Origin: Holophagaceae bacterium UBA706 | GTDB taxonomy: Bacteria > Acidobacteriota > Holophagae > Holophagales > Holophagaceae | DNA length: 15,233 bases | Assembly (NCBI GenBank): GCA_002298155.1 | Contig: DBME01000026.1 | Span: 7,379-22,611 of the forward strand | Direction of reading: 5' to 3' | Notes under the pieces: model-generated | The model's input: only the letters and a program-made list of their open reading frames with translations | What the model was told of the DNA's origin: nothing | The model's database searches: none | Shown here: positions 1 through 6,677 of the stretch, one piece after another | How the letters are laid out: every line of letters starts with the position of its first letter | Position numbering within the stretch: position 1 is the stretch's first letter | Translations under genes and position numbers: made by a program

Positions 1-2059
1 CGCCAAAATGCCCAAGCCCCGCCGCATCCAGGGCTGCCAACGTCCCCCTAAACCCCTCGGCTCCATAGTCCCCCACGTGGTTGTTGGCCAAGGCGACCGC
101 CTGCACCCCCAGCCCCTTGACCGCAGTCAGCCGTGACGCCGCGATTCGGAACACATACCGTTTGGCCACCGCGCGTCCGCCTTCCCCCGCCGTCGTCTCC
201 AGGTTCGCCACCGCCAGGTCCGCCTTGGCCAGAAGCCCCACGAGCCCGTCGGGCGGAGCCCCCTCCTCCCCCGGCATGACATCCCCCCCGACGGCGATCC
301 ACGCGGTCACCTGCCGCGCCGGCCCGAGGTAGACGTCGAAGGTCTCCTGCCGCCGGTGCCCGAGAAGCTCCCCCAGCGCCACCACCTCCGGCGCGCCCCC
401 GAGATGGTGCGCCACCAGATCCTCCGGCCCCAGCGTGCCGATGGGCTCCCGGTCCTCCCAGAGCGCGGCCACATGGGACCCCATGTGGATGACCAGCCCC
501 CGTTCCCCGGCGTCCCCGGGAACTGCGAGGCGGTCCCCGCACCGCACCCGCGCGGCCACGGGCGTCAGCTGGCGCCTGAGCTGCGCGGGGTTGCACCAGG
601 GCATCCGAAGGCCGCTGCGGCGCCAGGCCTGGACCAGGAAGTTGGCGCAGTCGTTGCCGACCCCCGTGTCGGGGCCGCGCCATCCCGCCCTGCGGAGAAA
701 TCCCGCGCCGAAAACATAGGGAAGCCCGAACTGCTCCGAAAGCCCCGCGTGGAACCCGGTGCCCACCGCGCGCCGGATCTCGACCCTCGCCGCGCGCCCG
801 GGCCCGTCATCCGTTTCCAGCTCCGCGGAAAGACGGAGCACCCCGGCCTCCCCCTGGTAGGGCAGGGCGCCCATCCATGCCTCCGCCGGCAAGGTCGCGG
901 TTTCGGTCCGCGCCAGGAGCGAAGGCTCGTAGTCCATCACCGGGGGCGCCGCCCCCGCGAAGACCTTCCCCGACGGCAGCTCCGGCAGGACGTTGTACGA
1001 CCAGGCCTTGGGGGTCCACCGGATCCAGTTCACGTGGCGGATGAGCCCCGGAGACCCGCCCTCCAGATGCAAGTCGGGCTGGGCGCCGGCGCCGGGCCGC
1101 AGGACGCCGTCTGAGCCGGGCTCCGTGCCCTCCATCGCAATGCGCCAGTCGCTGTTCTCCGCCCGCCACCGCCCCAGGAGGTCCTCCCAGCGCGCCGGGT
1201 CGAGCCTCACCTCCAGGCGGGACGCGTTCGCCATGAGCAGGCTTCGCAGCTCGGGCGAGACCGACTCCGGATCGAAGCGGGGAGGCTCCCTGCGCTCGCG
1301 GTAGAAGGCCTTTGCGCGCAGGGAACGGTCCGGTCCCTCAAGGCCGAAGGGCTCGAACCGGATGGAGGCGTGGGCCAGGGAAAGGGCCCCGTTCAAGGCC
1401 ATGCCCACCAGACGCGAAGCCTCCGCATCGTCCGTGAGCCAGGGACGCGAGATGGCGAAGGAGACCGCCTGGAGCCGAGGAAGGCGGAGGACCTTCGCCC
1501 AGATGCGGGAGAAGGCGGCGGCCTGCACGGAGGCGGGGCGCCCGGTGAAGAAATCCAGGTCGATGCTCACCACCACGGGGAGGTGGGCAGGGATCCGGGC
1601 TTCGAAGGAATCCGCATCGGCCAGCGCATACCCGGGGGGAAGGGCGCCCGGGACCCCGGTGGAGGAGCCCGCGGGCCGCACCCAGATCACCTTGGCCACG
1701 GGGCGCGGCATCAACGGCACGATCCAGTCGAAGGCCTGGATCGTCCCGCCCCGGCGCAGGGCCTGGGTCCGGGCCTCGCGTTCCCCGGGCGTGTCCACCC
1801 GGGCGATGCGCTCCCGGATGGACTCCGCGGCCCCGGGCCGGGTGGAATCGGGGTGGGCATCCACCAGCACCAGGGCGCAGGGCTGGGTCAGGTCCAGCGT
1901 CGTGGCCAGGAACTGGAACGTCCCGGCGTGGTTGTCCTCGAGGTACACCGGCAGGGGCCCATGCCCGGCCTGCCCCCACGCCGCCAGGGCGAAGGAGATC
2001 AGGAGGCCGAGAACCCTAACGGGAAGGACTGAATGCCGGTTTCTTGCGAAGCAGGTCAT
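1..2059 (-). CDS. Secreted multidomain protein: UPF0489-like, NlpC/P60-like and CapA-like domains (3' end off window)
   Basis: About 686 codons are visible from ATG 2059 to the left edge, with no stop. I found this frame by reading the minus strand directly. Residues 1-28 look like a signal peptide (basic start, then a leucine/alanine-rich stretch). Residues about 35-260 resemble the UPF0489/arginase fold, with DAHPD at 67-71 and SIDLDFF from 165 as likely metal ligands. A middle part has GNDCANF (Cys471) and a later LVIHMGSH, the Cys and His expected of an NlpC/P60-type peptidase. From about 590 it matches CapA metallophosphatase-like proteins (GGDVMPG, ADLAVANLE, ALANNHVGDYG). The start overlaps the upstream gene by 44 nt with no clear SD, so translational coupling is likely. 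The fold calls are motif-based; the three-part fusion is unusual. The substrate is unknown, with cell-wall or capsule polymer most likely. Confidence 0.75.
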   Translation of the reverse strand, partial: MTCFARNRHSVLPVRVLGLLISFALAAWGQAGHGPLPVYLEDNHAGTFQFLATTLDLTQPCALVLVDAHPDSTRPGAAESIRERIARVDTPGEREARTQALRRGGTIQAFDWIVPLMPRPVAKVIWVRPAGSSTGVPGALPPGYALADADSFEARIPAHLPVVVSIDLDFFTGRPASVQAAAFSRIWAKVLRLPRLQAVSFAISRPWLTDDAEASRLVGMALNGALSLAHASIRFEPFGLEGPDRSLRAKAFYRERREPPRFDPESVSPELRSLLMANASRLEVRLDPARWEDLLGRWRAENSDWRIAMEGTEPGSDGVLRPGAGAQPDLHLEGGSPGLIRHVNWIRWTPKAWSYNVLPELPSGKVFAGAAPPVMDYEPSLLARTETATLPAEAWMGALPYQGEAGVLRLSAELETDDGPGRAARVEIRRAVGTGFHAGLSEQFGLPYVFGAGFLRRAGWRGPDTGVGNDCANFLVQAWRRSGLRMPWCNPAQLRRQLTPVAARVRCGDRLAVPGDAGERGLVIHMGSHVAALWEDREPIGTLGPEDLVAHHLGGAPEVVALGELLGHRRQETFDVYLGPARQVTAWIAVGGDVMPGEEGAPPDGLVGLLAKADLAVANLETTAGEGGRAVAKRYVFRIAASRLTAVKGLGVQAVALANNHVGDYGAEGFRGTLAALDAAGLGHFG

Positions 2060-3431
2060 ACAGGACGATCTTGGCGATGCAGGTGTCCTCGAACCGGGTG
2101 CCGGAACGGACTTCCAGGAGGGTCATGCGGATCTTGCGGACCGGCTTGGCGTAGCCGAGGATGGGCACGAGCTGGGCTTCGGCCCGGTCACCCAAGGTGG
2201 CCGTGAGGTGGAATTCGTCGTTGAGCACGATCTCCACCCGCGCGGGCCGCCCATTCTCCTGGAACAGGTCGGGCTTCTTGGAATGCTGGAAACCCGGATA
2301 GATTCCGATCGCCAGGAGCGGGGCAGGCTTCAGGGGTTCCAGTTCCACCCATTCGCCGATGCCGGGGCCCTTGACGCCCTCGCACCAGGGAACGTCCGAT
2401 CGGTTGGTCGCGAGGTTCTCAGGGCCGAAGGTGTGCCCATGCTGGGGAGCCAGGGTGGAACTGGCCTTCGCCTTGAACCGCTGGTGGCCCTCGCCCCATT
2501 TGCCGGCACGGTGGAGGTAGCTCCGGAGGGGCGGATTCTCCTTATCGGCGTTGTCCGGAATGTCATCGTAATCCCGCCAATGCTCGTAGCACGCTGGAAT
2601 GGCACGGATGGTGATGTCGTCGGCCAGACTGGGCTTGAGATCCTGGAAGGACCAGGTCCACGTTTCGCCTGCGCGCTTGAAACGGGCGCGGGGCTTTAGG
2701 ATCTCCACCTCCGAAGCCGGAATGCCATCCACCCGAACCGTGACCGTCCCCTTCCCGATGGGGCCGTTCCAGACGGCTCCGGTGGAAAGGCGATAGGTGA
2801 AGGAGCGGGGCGTCCAATTCTCATCATCACTCACATAGTCACACTCCCCGAGGTAATCCGCCGAATAGCGGATCTCCAGGACCGTCTCCGAGGCCGCCGG
2901 GAAGGTCACCTCGGAAACCATCCAGCCTGCGATGTTCCGGAGGGCCTTGGAGCCGGGGAAGGGCGGGATCTTGCCGGTGGCGAAGGGTTCGATGGCGAAT
3001 TCAGCCTTCACGGGCTGGCCGTTCATGAGGACGGCGTAGCCCCTGAGCTGCTGGATGGCCCCGAGCAGGTCCTTGCGCCGGCTCTCGCTCTGGGACGGCG
3101 GTTCCTGCCCCGTGGCCGGGTCAGGTCCCTCCTCGATAAAGTCTCCGACCTGGGTCGCCTCCACCGGGAATCCGAATTTCACCTGCTCGGCCTGGGCGGA
3201 GAGGTTCCGCATGGTGTAGCGCACCGTCACCCCGGCCTCGGTGCGGCGCAGGTCGATGGCGAGCTTTTCGTCCAGGATCCGCACATGCCGGGTCCCCGCC
3301 GCCTGGAAGGGGGCCAGGCTGCCCGAGAATTGGACCCCGAAGGTGTAGCCGCCCCCGTTGGCGCTGAGGACGCCCGCGGCCGCGGCCAGAACAAGACCAC
3401 CAAGGAGAGAGGGAAGGCGGCGCCAGCGCAT
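2016..3431 (-). CDS. Secreted DUF4424-like protein with C-terminal discoidin-like (NADase-type glycan-binding) domain
   Basis: 471 residues. I chose ATG 3431 over an upstream in-frame start because it has GGAG 7 nt upstream and begins a clear signal peptide (MRWRR, then a leucine/alanine core, cleavage near residue 24). Residues about 30-300 are a beta-rich domain with features seen in DUF4424 proteins, such as NLSAQAEQVKFGFPVEA and YRLSTGAVWNGPIGKGTV. Residues about 315-465 (HTFGPENLATNRSDVPWCEG, GIGEWVELE, RKIRMTLLEV) resemble the F5/8-like glycan-binding domain annotated as NADase-type in secreted bacterial proteins. Probably periplasmic or surface-exposed. It is first in an operon with the CapA-like gene; a possible -10 (TACACT) lies at 3473-3468, diverging from the tRNA-array promoter. 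The function is not known. Confidence 0.8.
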   Translation of the reverse strand: MRWRRLPSLLGGLVLAAAAGVLSANGGGYTFGVQFSGSLAPFQAAGTRHVRILDEKLAIDLRRTEAGVTVRYTMRNLSAQAEQVKFGFPVEATQVGDFIEEGPDPATGQEPPSQSESRRKDLLGAIQQLRGYAVLMNGQPVKAEFAIEPFATGKIPPFPGSKALRNIAGWMVSEVTFPAASETVLEIRYSADYLGECDYVSDDENWTPRSFTYRLSTGAVWNGPIGKGTVTVRVDGIPASEVEILKPRARFKRAGETWTWSFQDLKPSLADDITIRAIPACYEHWRDYDDIPDNADKENPPLRSYLHRAGKWGEGHQRFKAKASSTLAPQHGHTFGPENLATNRSDVPWCEGVKGPGIGEWVELEPLKPAPLLAIGIYPGFQHSKKPDLFQENGRPARVEIVLNDEFHLTATLGDRAEAQLVPILGYAKPVRKIRMTLLEVRSGTRFEDTCIAKIVLYDLLRKKPAFSPSR

Positions 3432-3568
3432 GATCGACTCCGGGGATTGCCAACGGGAAGGGATATCAGTGTAGCGCGGCGGGACCTTAACCTTGGGTTT
3501 CAACGCCTGATGGCTCCCCTCATGGTCCAGGTGCCGGCCCGGGGCCGAACCGGCCTTTGATGCTAAGT

Positions 3569-3621
3569 CCAAAAAAAAGCTTTCAAAAATTCTTGACGCA
3601 CGACTCCAGAAGGTCTACATT
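3569..3621 (+). promoter_or_regulatory. Strong sigma70-type promoter of the tRNA/Ro array with UP-like element
   Basis: TTGACG at 3593-3598 and TACATT at 3616-3621 are separated by 17 nt. An A/T-rich block (an A8 run, then AAAAATTC) lies just upstream at 3569-3592, as in UP elements of stable-RNA promoters. Transcription would start near 3628 and run into the array. No other comparably good promoter was seen in front of the individual tRNAs, so long co-transcription is inferred. Confidence 0.75.
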
Positions 3622-3665
3622 CGGAATCAGCTTGGTAGACAACCAGCCACCATAGGAGCTTCCCC

Positions 3666-3845
3666 GTGTTACTCAAATCCCTCAGCCCGCTTTGCACCGT
3701 CGGCGTCACCGCGCCGCGCGTGGCGACGCTCACGGCCCTGGGATTCGATGCCCGGTGCTCGGAGTGGCCTGGTTCCCAGGAACCGAAGTCCCACAAGGAC
3801 GATCGACGCCACGAGAATCAAGGCAGCTTGATTCCCACCCTGTAA
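3666..3845 (+). CDS. Possible small leader ORF (59 aa), unrecognised
   Basis: A GTG start has AGGAG 7 nt upstream (3654-3658) and lies about 38 nt after the predicted transcription start, which is a good translation-initiation context. The product (starting MLLKSLSPLCTVGVT) matches nothing I recognise. Its 3' part overlaps a perfect 8-bp hairpin (3815-3834), so this region may instead be structured RNA. If translated it could be a leader peptide controlling array transcription, which is speculation. Confidence 0.3.
   Translation: MLLKSLSPLCTVGVTAPRVATLTALGFDARCSEWPGSQEPKSHKDDRRHENQGSLIPTL
3815..3834 (+). repeat. Perfect 8-bp hairpin in array leader
   Basis: GAATCAAG (3815-3822), loop GCAG and CTTGATTC (3827-3834) form a perfect stem, enclosed by CGCC (3807-3810) pairing with GGCG (3846-3849). 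No T-run follows, so it is not an intrinsic terminator. It is probably a structural element of the leader RNA. Confidence 0.6.
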
Positions 3846-3892
3846 GGCGCTCCCGGACGGAGTTCACAGCCGGAACGGACGCCACCGCTTGA

Positions 3893-3963
3893 ACGGGTAG
3901 CCCAGGGGCATGGGCTGCAGCTCCCGGAATGACGGACACGCAGGATGGACGCGCACGACCCGT
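3893..3963 (+). ncRNA. tRNA-sized structured element or decayed tRNA
   Basis: ACGGGT (3893-3898) pairs perfectly with ACCCGT (3958-3963), 71 nt end to end. Just inside is a D-arm-like hairpin, AGCCCA-ggggca-TGGGCT (3899-3916). No T-loop consensus or CCA is present, and the first tRNA begins at the very next base. It could be a decayed tRNA or a tRNA-like RNA. Confidence 0.35.
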
Positions 3964-4039
3964 GGGGGCGTGGCCCAGTGGCTACGGCACCTGGCTCTGA
4001 CCTAGGCACTCGGAGGTTCGATTCCTGCCGCCCCTTCCA
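3964..4039 (+). tRNA. tRNA-Gln (CTG)
   Basis: Cloverleaf: acceptor GGGGGCG/CGCCCCT, anticodon stem CCTGG/CTAGG with loop CTCTGAC (anticodon CTG, U33 present), T-loop TTCGATT, discriminator T and encoded CCA. The T-stem has one G-G mismatch, so it is slightly degenerate. First tRNA of the array. Confidence 0.8.
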
Positions 4040-4050
4040 CCCATCGCCGA

Positions 4051-4124
4051 TGGGGGATCGTTCAACGGCAGGACGCGGGCTTTTGGCTCCCGAGACCCTG
4101 GTTCGACTCCGGGTCCCCTAACCA
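4051..4124 (+). tRNA. tRNA-Gln (TTG)
   Basis: Acceptor TGGGGGA/TCCCCTA, with the TGGGG start typical of glutamine tRNAs. Anticodon loop TTTTGGC gives TTG. T-arm CCTGG-TTCGACT-CCGGG, discriminator A, CCA encoded. One C-U mismatch closes the anticodon stem. Eleven nt after the previous tRNA. Confidence 0.85.
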
Positions 4125-4135
4125 TTCCTCCCCAG

Positions 4136-4230
4136 GGTGAGGTCAACCGAAACCAGGTATCGGCCCCGGCTGCTATCCGGGTTGGGGATGCTATATCTCC
4201 ATATGGGTTCGACTCCCATCCTCACCGCCA
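4136..4230 (+). tRNA. tRNA-Ser (GCT), class II
   Basis: Acceptor GGTGAGG/CCTCACC, anticodon arm CCCGG-CTGCTAT-CCGGG (GCT), a long variable arm with stem GGGGAT/ATCTCC as expected for serine, T-arm ATGGG-TTCGACT-CCCAT, discriminator G and CCA. The D-stem is CCGA/TCGG. Confidence 0.88.
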
Positions 4231-4423
4231 TTGCATTTCATCAATTCTTGTTCTTTGACAGCTTCATATCGAATATAACTGCAATTCTTCAGCGATTGAC
4301 CTCGCTGAAGCAGGTGGAAAACCTGGCAGGCACCGGCTCTCTTCCAGCCCGGCAGATCAACGTGTTCTCACCCCTTAGAGAAGCGCATCACCGGCTCACG
4401 AGGATCCCGGGCCTGCCTACCTA
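4231..4423 (+). ncRNA. Structured inter-tRNA RNA of unknown family
   Basis: This 190-nt gap holds no tRNA or ORF but has strong pairing: CTTCAGCG/CGCTGAAG (4287-4294 with 4303-4310), then CAGGT-ggaaa-ACCTG (4311-4325). A long-range stem pairs GGCAGGC (4325-4331) plus CCGG (4333-4336) with CCGG (4407-4410) plus GCCTGCC (4411-4417), bulging only A4332; its first base is shared with the second hairpin, so the two may compete. An inner hairpin TTCTC/GAGAA lies at 4365-4382. An end-to-end stem with a distal hairpin resembles Y-RNA layout, but no tRNA motifs are visible. Confidence 0.45.
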
Positions 4424-4502
4424 GGAGCGTTGGAGGAGCCTGGCCGTCCTCGGTGCACTGTCTATGCACACATCGCGGGTTCGAATCCCGTACGCTTCGC
4501 CA
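4424..4502 (+). tRNA. tRNA-Asp (GTC), divergent
   Basis: Acceptor GGAGCGT/ACGCTTC (GGAGCG is typical of Asp), D-stem GAGG/CCTC, anticodon arm GTGCA-CTGTCTA-TGCAC (GTC), T-arm GCGGG-TTCGAAT-CCCGT, discriminator G, CCA. Position 37 is T rather than a purine, which is unusual. Confidence 0.8.
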
Positions 4503-4507
4503 ATCAT

Positions 4508-4585
4508 CGCGGGCGGCTGGTCAGGATCAGATCCGGTCTCATAAGCCGTGAAGCAAATCCCGTTCAACTCGGGAGCCCGCATCCA
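4508..4585 (+). tRNA. Initiator-like tRNA (CAT), degenerate
   Basis: Acceptor CGCGGGC/GCCCGCA leaves C1 opposite A72, the hallmark of bacterial initiator tRNA. Anticodon loop CTCATAA also matches fMet. T-arm TCCCG-TTCAACT-CGGGA, discriminator T, CCA. It lacks the three G-C pairs normally closing the initiator anticodon loop, and the D-arm is short, so initiation activity is doubtful. Confidence 0.65.
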
Positions 4586-4589
4586 CCAC

Positions 4590-4663
4590 CGCTGGGTAGC
4601 TCAGTTGGCCAGAGCGCCGGCCCCATAAGCCGGAGGCCGGGGGTTCGGTTCCCTCCCCAGCGA
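4590..4663 (+). tRNA. tRNA-Met (CAT) with C33
   Basis: Acceptor CGCTGGG/CCCAGCG, D-stem GCTC/GAGC, anticodon stem CCGGC/GCCGG perfect, loop CCCATAA (anticodon CAT, C at 33 instead of U). T-arm GGGGG-TTCGGTT-CCCTC, discriminator A. CCA is not in register (CAC follows; CCA occurs 2 nt late), unlike the neighbours. Confidence 0.75.
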
Positions 4664-4669
4664 CACCAC

Positions 4670-4746
4670 GCCCCTGTAGAGGAACTGGCACACTCGCCAC
4701 GCTCAGAATGTGGACACTCCCGGTTCGAATCCGGGCAGGGGCACCA
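4670..4746 (+). tRNA. tRNA-Leu (CAG) lacking the long variable arm
   Basis: Acceptor GCCCCTG/CAGGGGC perfect, leucine-like D-arm (GGAACTGGCACAC), anticodon loop CTCAGAA (CAG), T-arm CCCGG-TTCGAAT-CCGGG, A73, CCA. The variable region is only ACACT, whereas bacterial leucine tRNAs are class II. Confidence 0.82.
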
Positions 4747-4777
4747 GCAGCACCCCCGGGCCGCCCCGGGGTCTCCC

Positions 4778-4848
4778 GGCCCGCGCTCGGGGAGCAGGTA
4801 GGACTCCAAATCCAACCTAGCGAGGTTCGAGCCCTCGGCGGGTCGCCA
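4778..4848 (+). tRNA. tRNA-Trp (CCA), compact D-arm
   Basis: Acceptor GGCCCGC/GCGGGTC (one G-T), T-arm CGAGG-TTCGAGC-CCTCG, G73 as in Trp, CCA. Anticodon loop CTCCAAA gives CCA. The anticodon stem AGGTAGGA/TCCAACCT has one A-A mismatch, and the D-arm is reduced to GCTC-ggg-GAGC. Only 71 nt. Confidence 0.7.
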
Positions 4849-4852
4849 TCAA

Positions 4853-4941
4853 TGCCGCAGAGCTACACGGACGAAGCAGTCGGCCGATAACCGACCTGCG
4901 CGAAACCGCTCAAGCAGGTTCGACTCCTGCTGCGGCAACCA
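4853..4941 (+). tRNA. tRNA with Ile anticodon (GAT), class II-like, C33
   Basis: Acceptor TGCCGCA/TGCGGCA perfect, anticodon arm GTCGG-CCGATAA-CCGAC (GAT, C33), an 18-nt variable region able to form GCG/CGC, T-arm GCAGG-TTCGACT-CCTGC, A73, CCA. Isoleucine tRNAs are normally class I, so amino-acid identity is uncertain. The D-loop contains GACGAAG, which by chance or otherwise fits the GNCGAA(N)G pattern recalled for animal Y RNAs. Confidence 0.72.
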
Positions 4942-5110
4942 TTCACAAACTTCCTGTGCCGGCCGACCAGAAGGCATCACGCACATGAAACCTCACACCG
5001 TTCGCGCGGGCCCCCATCCGGTGGGGCAGGGCGGTGGTGCGGGCCCTCGCGGCCCGCGGCAGGACCGGACGGGGACCGCGCCCCCCCTGCGAGAAAACCC
5101 TTCACGGCGA
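4942..5110. other. Spacer between array and IS607 right end, with GC-rich hairpins
   Basis: No gene seen. Two perfect hairpins: CCCCA-tccgg-TGGGG (5012-5026) and GCGGGCC-ctcgc-GGCCCGC (5039-5057). If the element ends at 5111, bases just left of it (5110 downwards, minus strand) would act as the guide part of the omega RNA. Confidence 0.5.
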
Positions 5111-5470
5111 GTTGAGCGGAATCGGTATCGCACCGTTCCTAAAACCGATAGCAAATGAGTCATTTGCCATTGGACGCCCCCCGAACAGTGCTGGTGGCGG
5201 ATTCGCGTTCCGGGATCCCACCGGGAACACCTGGGTTGGTCCCGCCCGCGCCAGTTCCCTTTGCCGGTCCGGTGGCGGGTGGGATCGCTCTGGAGCGACC
5301 AGATGTGCGCTGCAAGCGCCGCTCTCTGCGCAGCGTCTTGCCCCAGAAGGACCATACATGCTCCCCACGCTTCCTCACGGGTGCTGGGGAGGTGCCATGG
5401 CCCCTTGACGGGTTGGGACGCTCCGAGAATCGAAAGGCCCTTCGGGTGATCACCAGCGCCGCTGAACCAT
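5111..5470 (-). ncRNA. Probable TnpB guide RNA (omega RNA / reRNA) scaffold
   Basis: TnpB elements encode their guide RNA at the 3' end of tnpB and into the right end. Here the minus strand beyond the RuvC-like part is rich in hairpins: TCGCTC/GAGCGA near 5283-5296, GCGCT/AGCGC near 5310, the GCAAATGA/TCATTTGC palindrome at 5151-5167, and ATCGGT...ACCGAT (5121-5126 with 5144-5149). The 5' limit is arbitrary. Supported by family knowledge and structure, not by expression. Confidence 0.55.
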
Positions 5471-6677
5471 GAAGGGAAATGCCGTACCGCTGGGCGAACT
5501 TGCTCCGCCCAATGATCGAGGTGAAGGCTGGATTGACCTCATGAACCGGAATGCCCGCATCGAAGGCACGGGCTTTCAGGTTCTCCAGGATCCTGGCGTA
5601 GCTCAGGCTGGAAAGCATCCGGGCGTAGCGCACCCCGGAGTCCTTCATCTCCCGCTTCTTGCGGGTGAAGTCCAGGGCCTCGGTCACCAGGGGTTTCCGG
5701 ACCTCCTGAGCGATTCCTATAACCTGCTTGATGGCATCGCCGATCCGGGCCTTGGCCTGCCCGGTGGAGCAACCGTAAGTGATAAGGTCGATCCGGTGGA
5801 TGGTCACCAGGTTCCCATCCCCATCGGTCTCAGCCAGGGCCAGGTGATCCGCGTTGAGATCCAACCCCAGGGCCCCTGCCACAGCCTGCATGGCCCCACC
5901 GGCCTCGACCGCGGTCGAGGCGAATACCCGCCAGCCCTTCTCGTCCCGGAGGAACCGGTAGGAGAGCGCCTGCTCACCAGCCAGGGCCGCCTCCAGGCGG
6001 TTGGCCCCATGGGGGAAGGTCGCTTCCAGGGTGAGGAACTTGGCATGCTCCGCCATCTGGTTGGGAAGGCGGAGCTTCAGGGCGAACCGGCCATCACCCA
6101 GGGGGGTCATCTGGCACCCTTGGCAGCCTGCGGTCTCGTCCTTGGACCCCGGGATGAACACCTCGTCTGCCCGTGCCTCCCGCCAGTCCTTGAGCCAAGC
6201 TGCGTGATCGGCATAGCCGTTCGCCGCCAATGCGAACTGGGCCCTGAACAGCTTCCGGCTCCCGAAGCATATCCGGATCCGCCCCGCGGTGCGGTCAGCC
6301 AGGAGGTCCGCATGCCGCTGCTGGAGGATGCCCAGGCGTCGCGCCTTCTGATGGCGCTTGTTGGAGCCTTTGGGCAGTTTGGACAGTCTTGCCTCCAGGC
6401 CCTCGATACGCCTCGTCAGGTCGGTGATCCGGGCTTTCTGGATTTCCTGTAGACTTCGGACCTTGCCCTTCACGGCAGCGGCCAGGGCATTGTATTGCCG
6501 CGCCGTCAGGCCGTGCAGAACCATGAAGGTGGGCTTGATCGTACCTGGATTCGCCCCGGCTGCCAGGGCGGCGAACAACGCCCGTTCCGCCTGGCCATGA
6601 ATGGCCGCATACTGACCCAGCAGCGCCTCGCCCTCGGGAGAGAGCACGGGCCGCGACTGGTAGGTCCGGGTCATCAT
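5160..6677 (-). CDS. tnpB: TnpB RNA-guided endonuclease of an IS607-type element
   Basis: 505 residues, ATG overlapping the tnpA stop by 4 nt (ATGA). RuvC-like motifs: GLDLNADHLALAETD (Asp273), VTEALDF (Glu333), and VNPAFTSIIGRSKFAQRYGISLHGSAALVITRRA at about 381-414. The third acidic position expected by analogy with canonical TnpB (DxNAAxN) is His403; this form occurs in the TnpB lineage with the HVWSFW C-terminal motif, seen here at 440-445. No zinc-finger CxxC pair is seen in the RuvC insert. The last 60 residues are low-complexity and probably double as guide-RNA template. Whether the nuclease is active cannot be told from sequence. It promotes element retention by cutting empty sites in studied relatives. 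Confidence 0.85.
   Translation of the reverse strand: MMTRTYQSRPVLSPEGEALLGQYAAIHGQAERALFAALAAGANPGTIKPTFMVLHGLTARQYNALAAAVKGKVRSLQEIQKARITDLTRRIEGLEARLSKLPKGSNKRHQKARRLGILQQRHADLLADRTAGRIRICFGSRKLFRAQFALAANGYADHAAWLKDWREARADEVFIPGSKDETAGCQGCQMTPLGDGRFALKLRLPNQMAEHAKFLTLEATFPHGANRLEAALAGEQALSYRFLRDEKGWRVFASTAVEAGGAMQAVAGALGLDLNADHLALAETDGDGNLVTIHRIDLITYGCSTGQAKARIGDAIKQVIGIAQEVRKPLVTEALDFTRKKREMKDSGVRYARMLSSLSYARILENLKARAFDAGIPVHEVNPAFTSIIGRSKFAQRYGISLHGSAALVITRRAFRFSERPNPSRGHGTSPAPVRKRGEHVWSFWGKTLRRERRLQRTSGRSRAIPPATGPAKGTGAGGTNPGVPGGIPERESATSTVRGASNGK

Noticed and set aside
356..1114. Plus-strand ORFs of up to 252 codons opposite the CapA-like gene
   Set aside because: Arg/Pro-rich composition and no motifs; the minus-strand frame carries three sets of conserved motifs.
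1338..2699. Plus-strand 445-codon ORF and minus-strand 213-codon ORF
   Set aside because: Shadow frames; the real minus-strand gene starts at 2059 and runs off the window without a stop.
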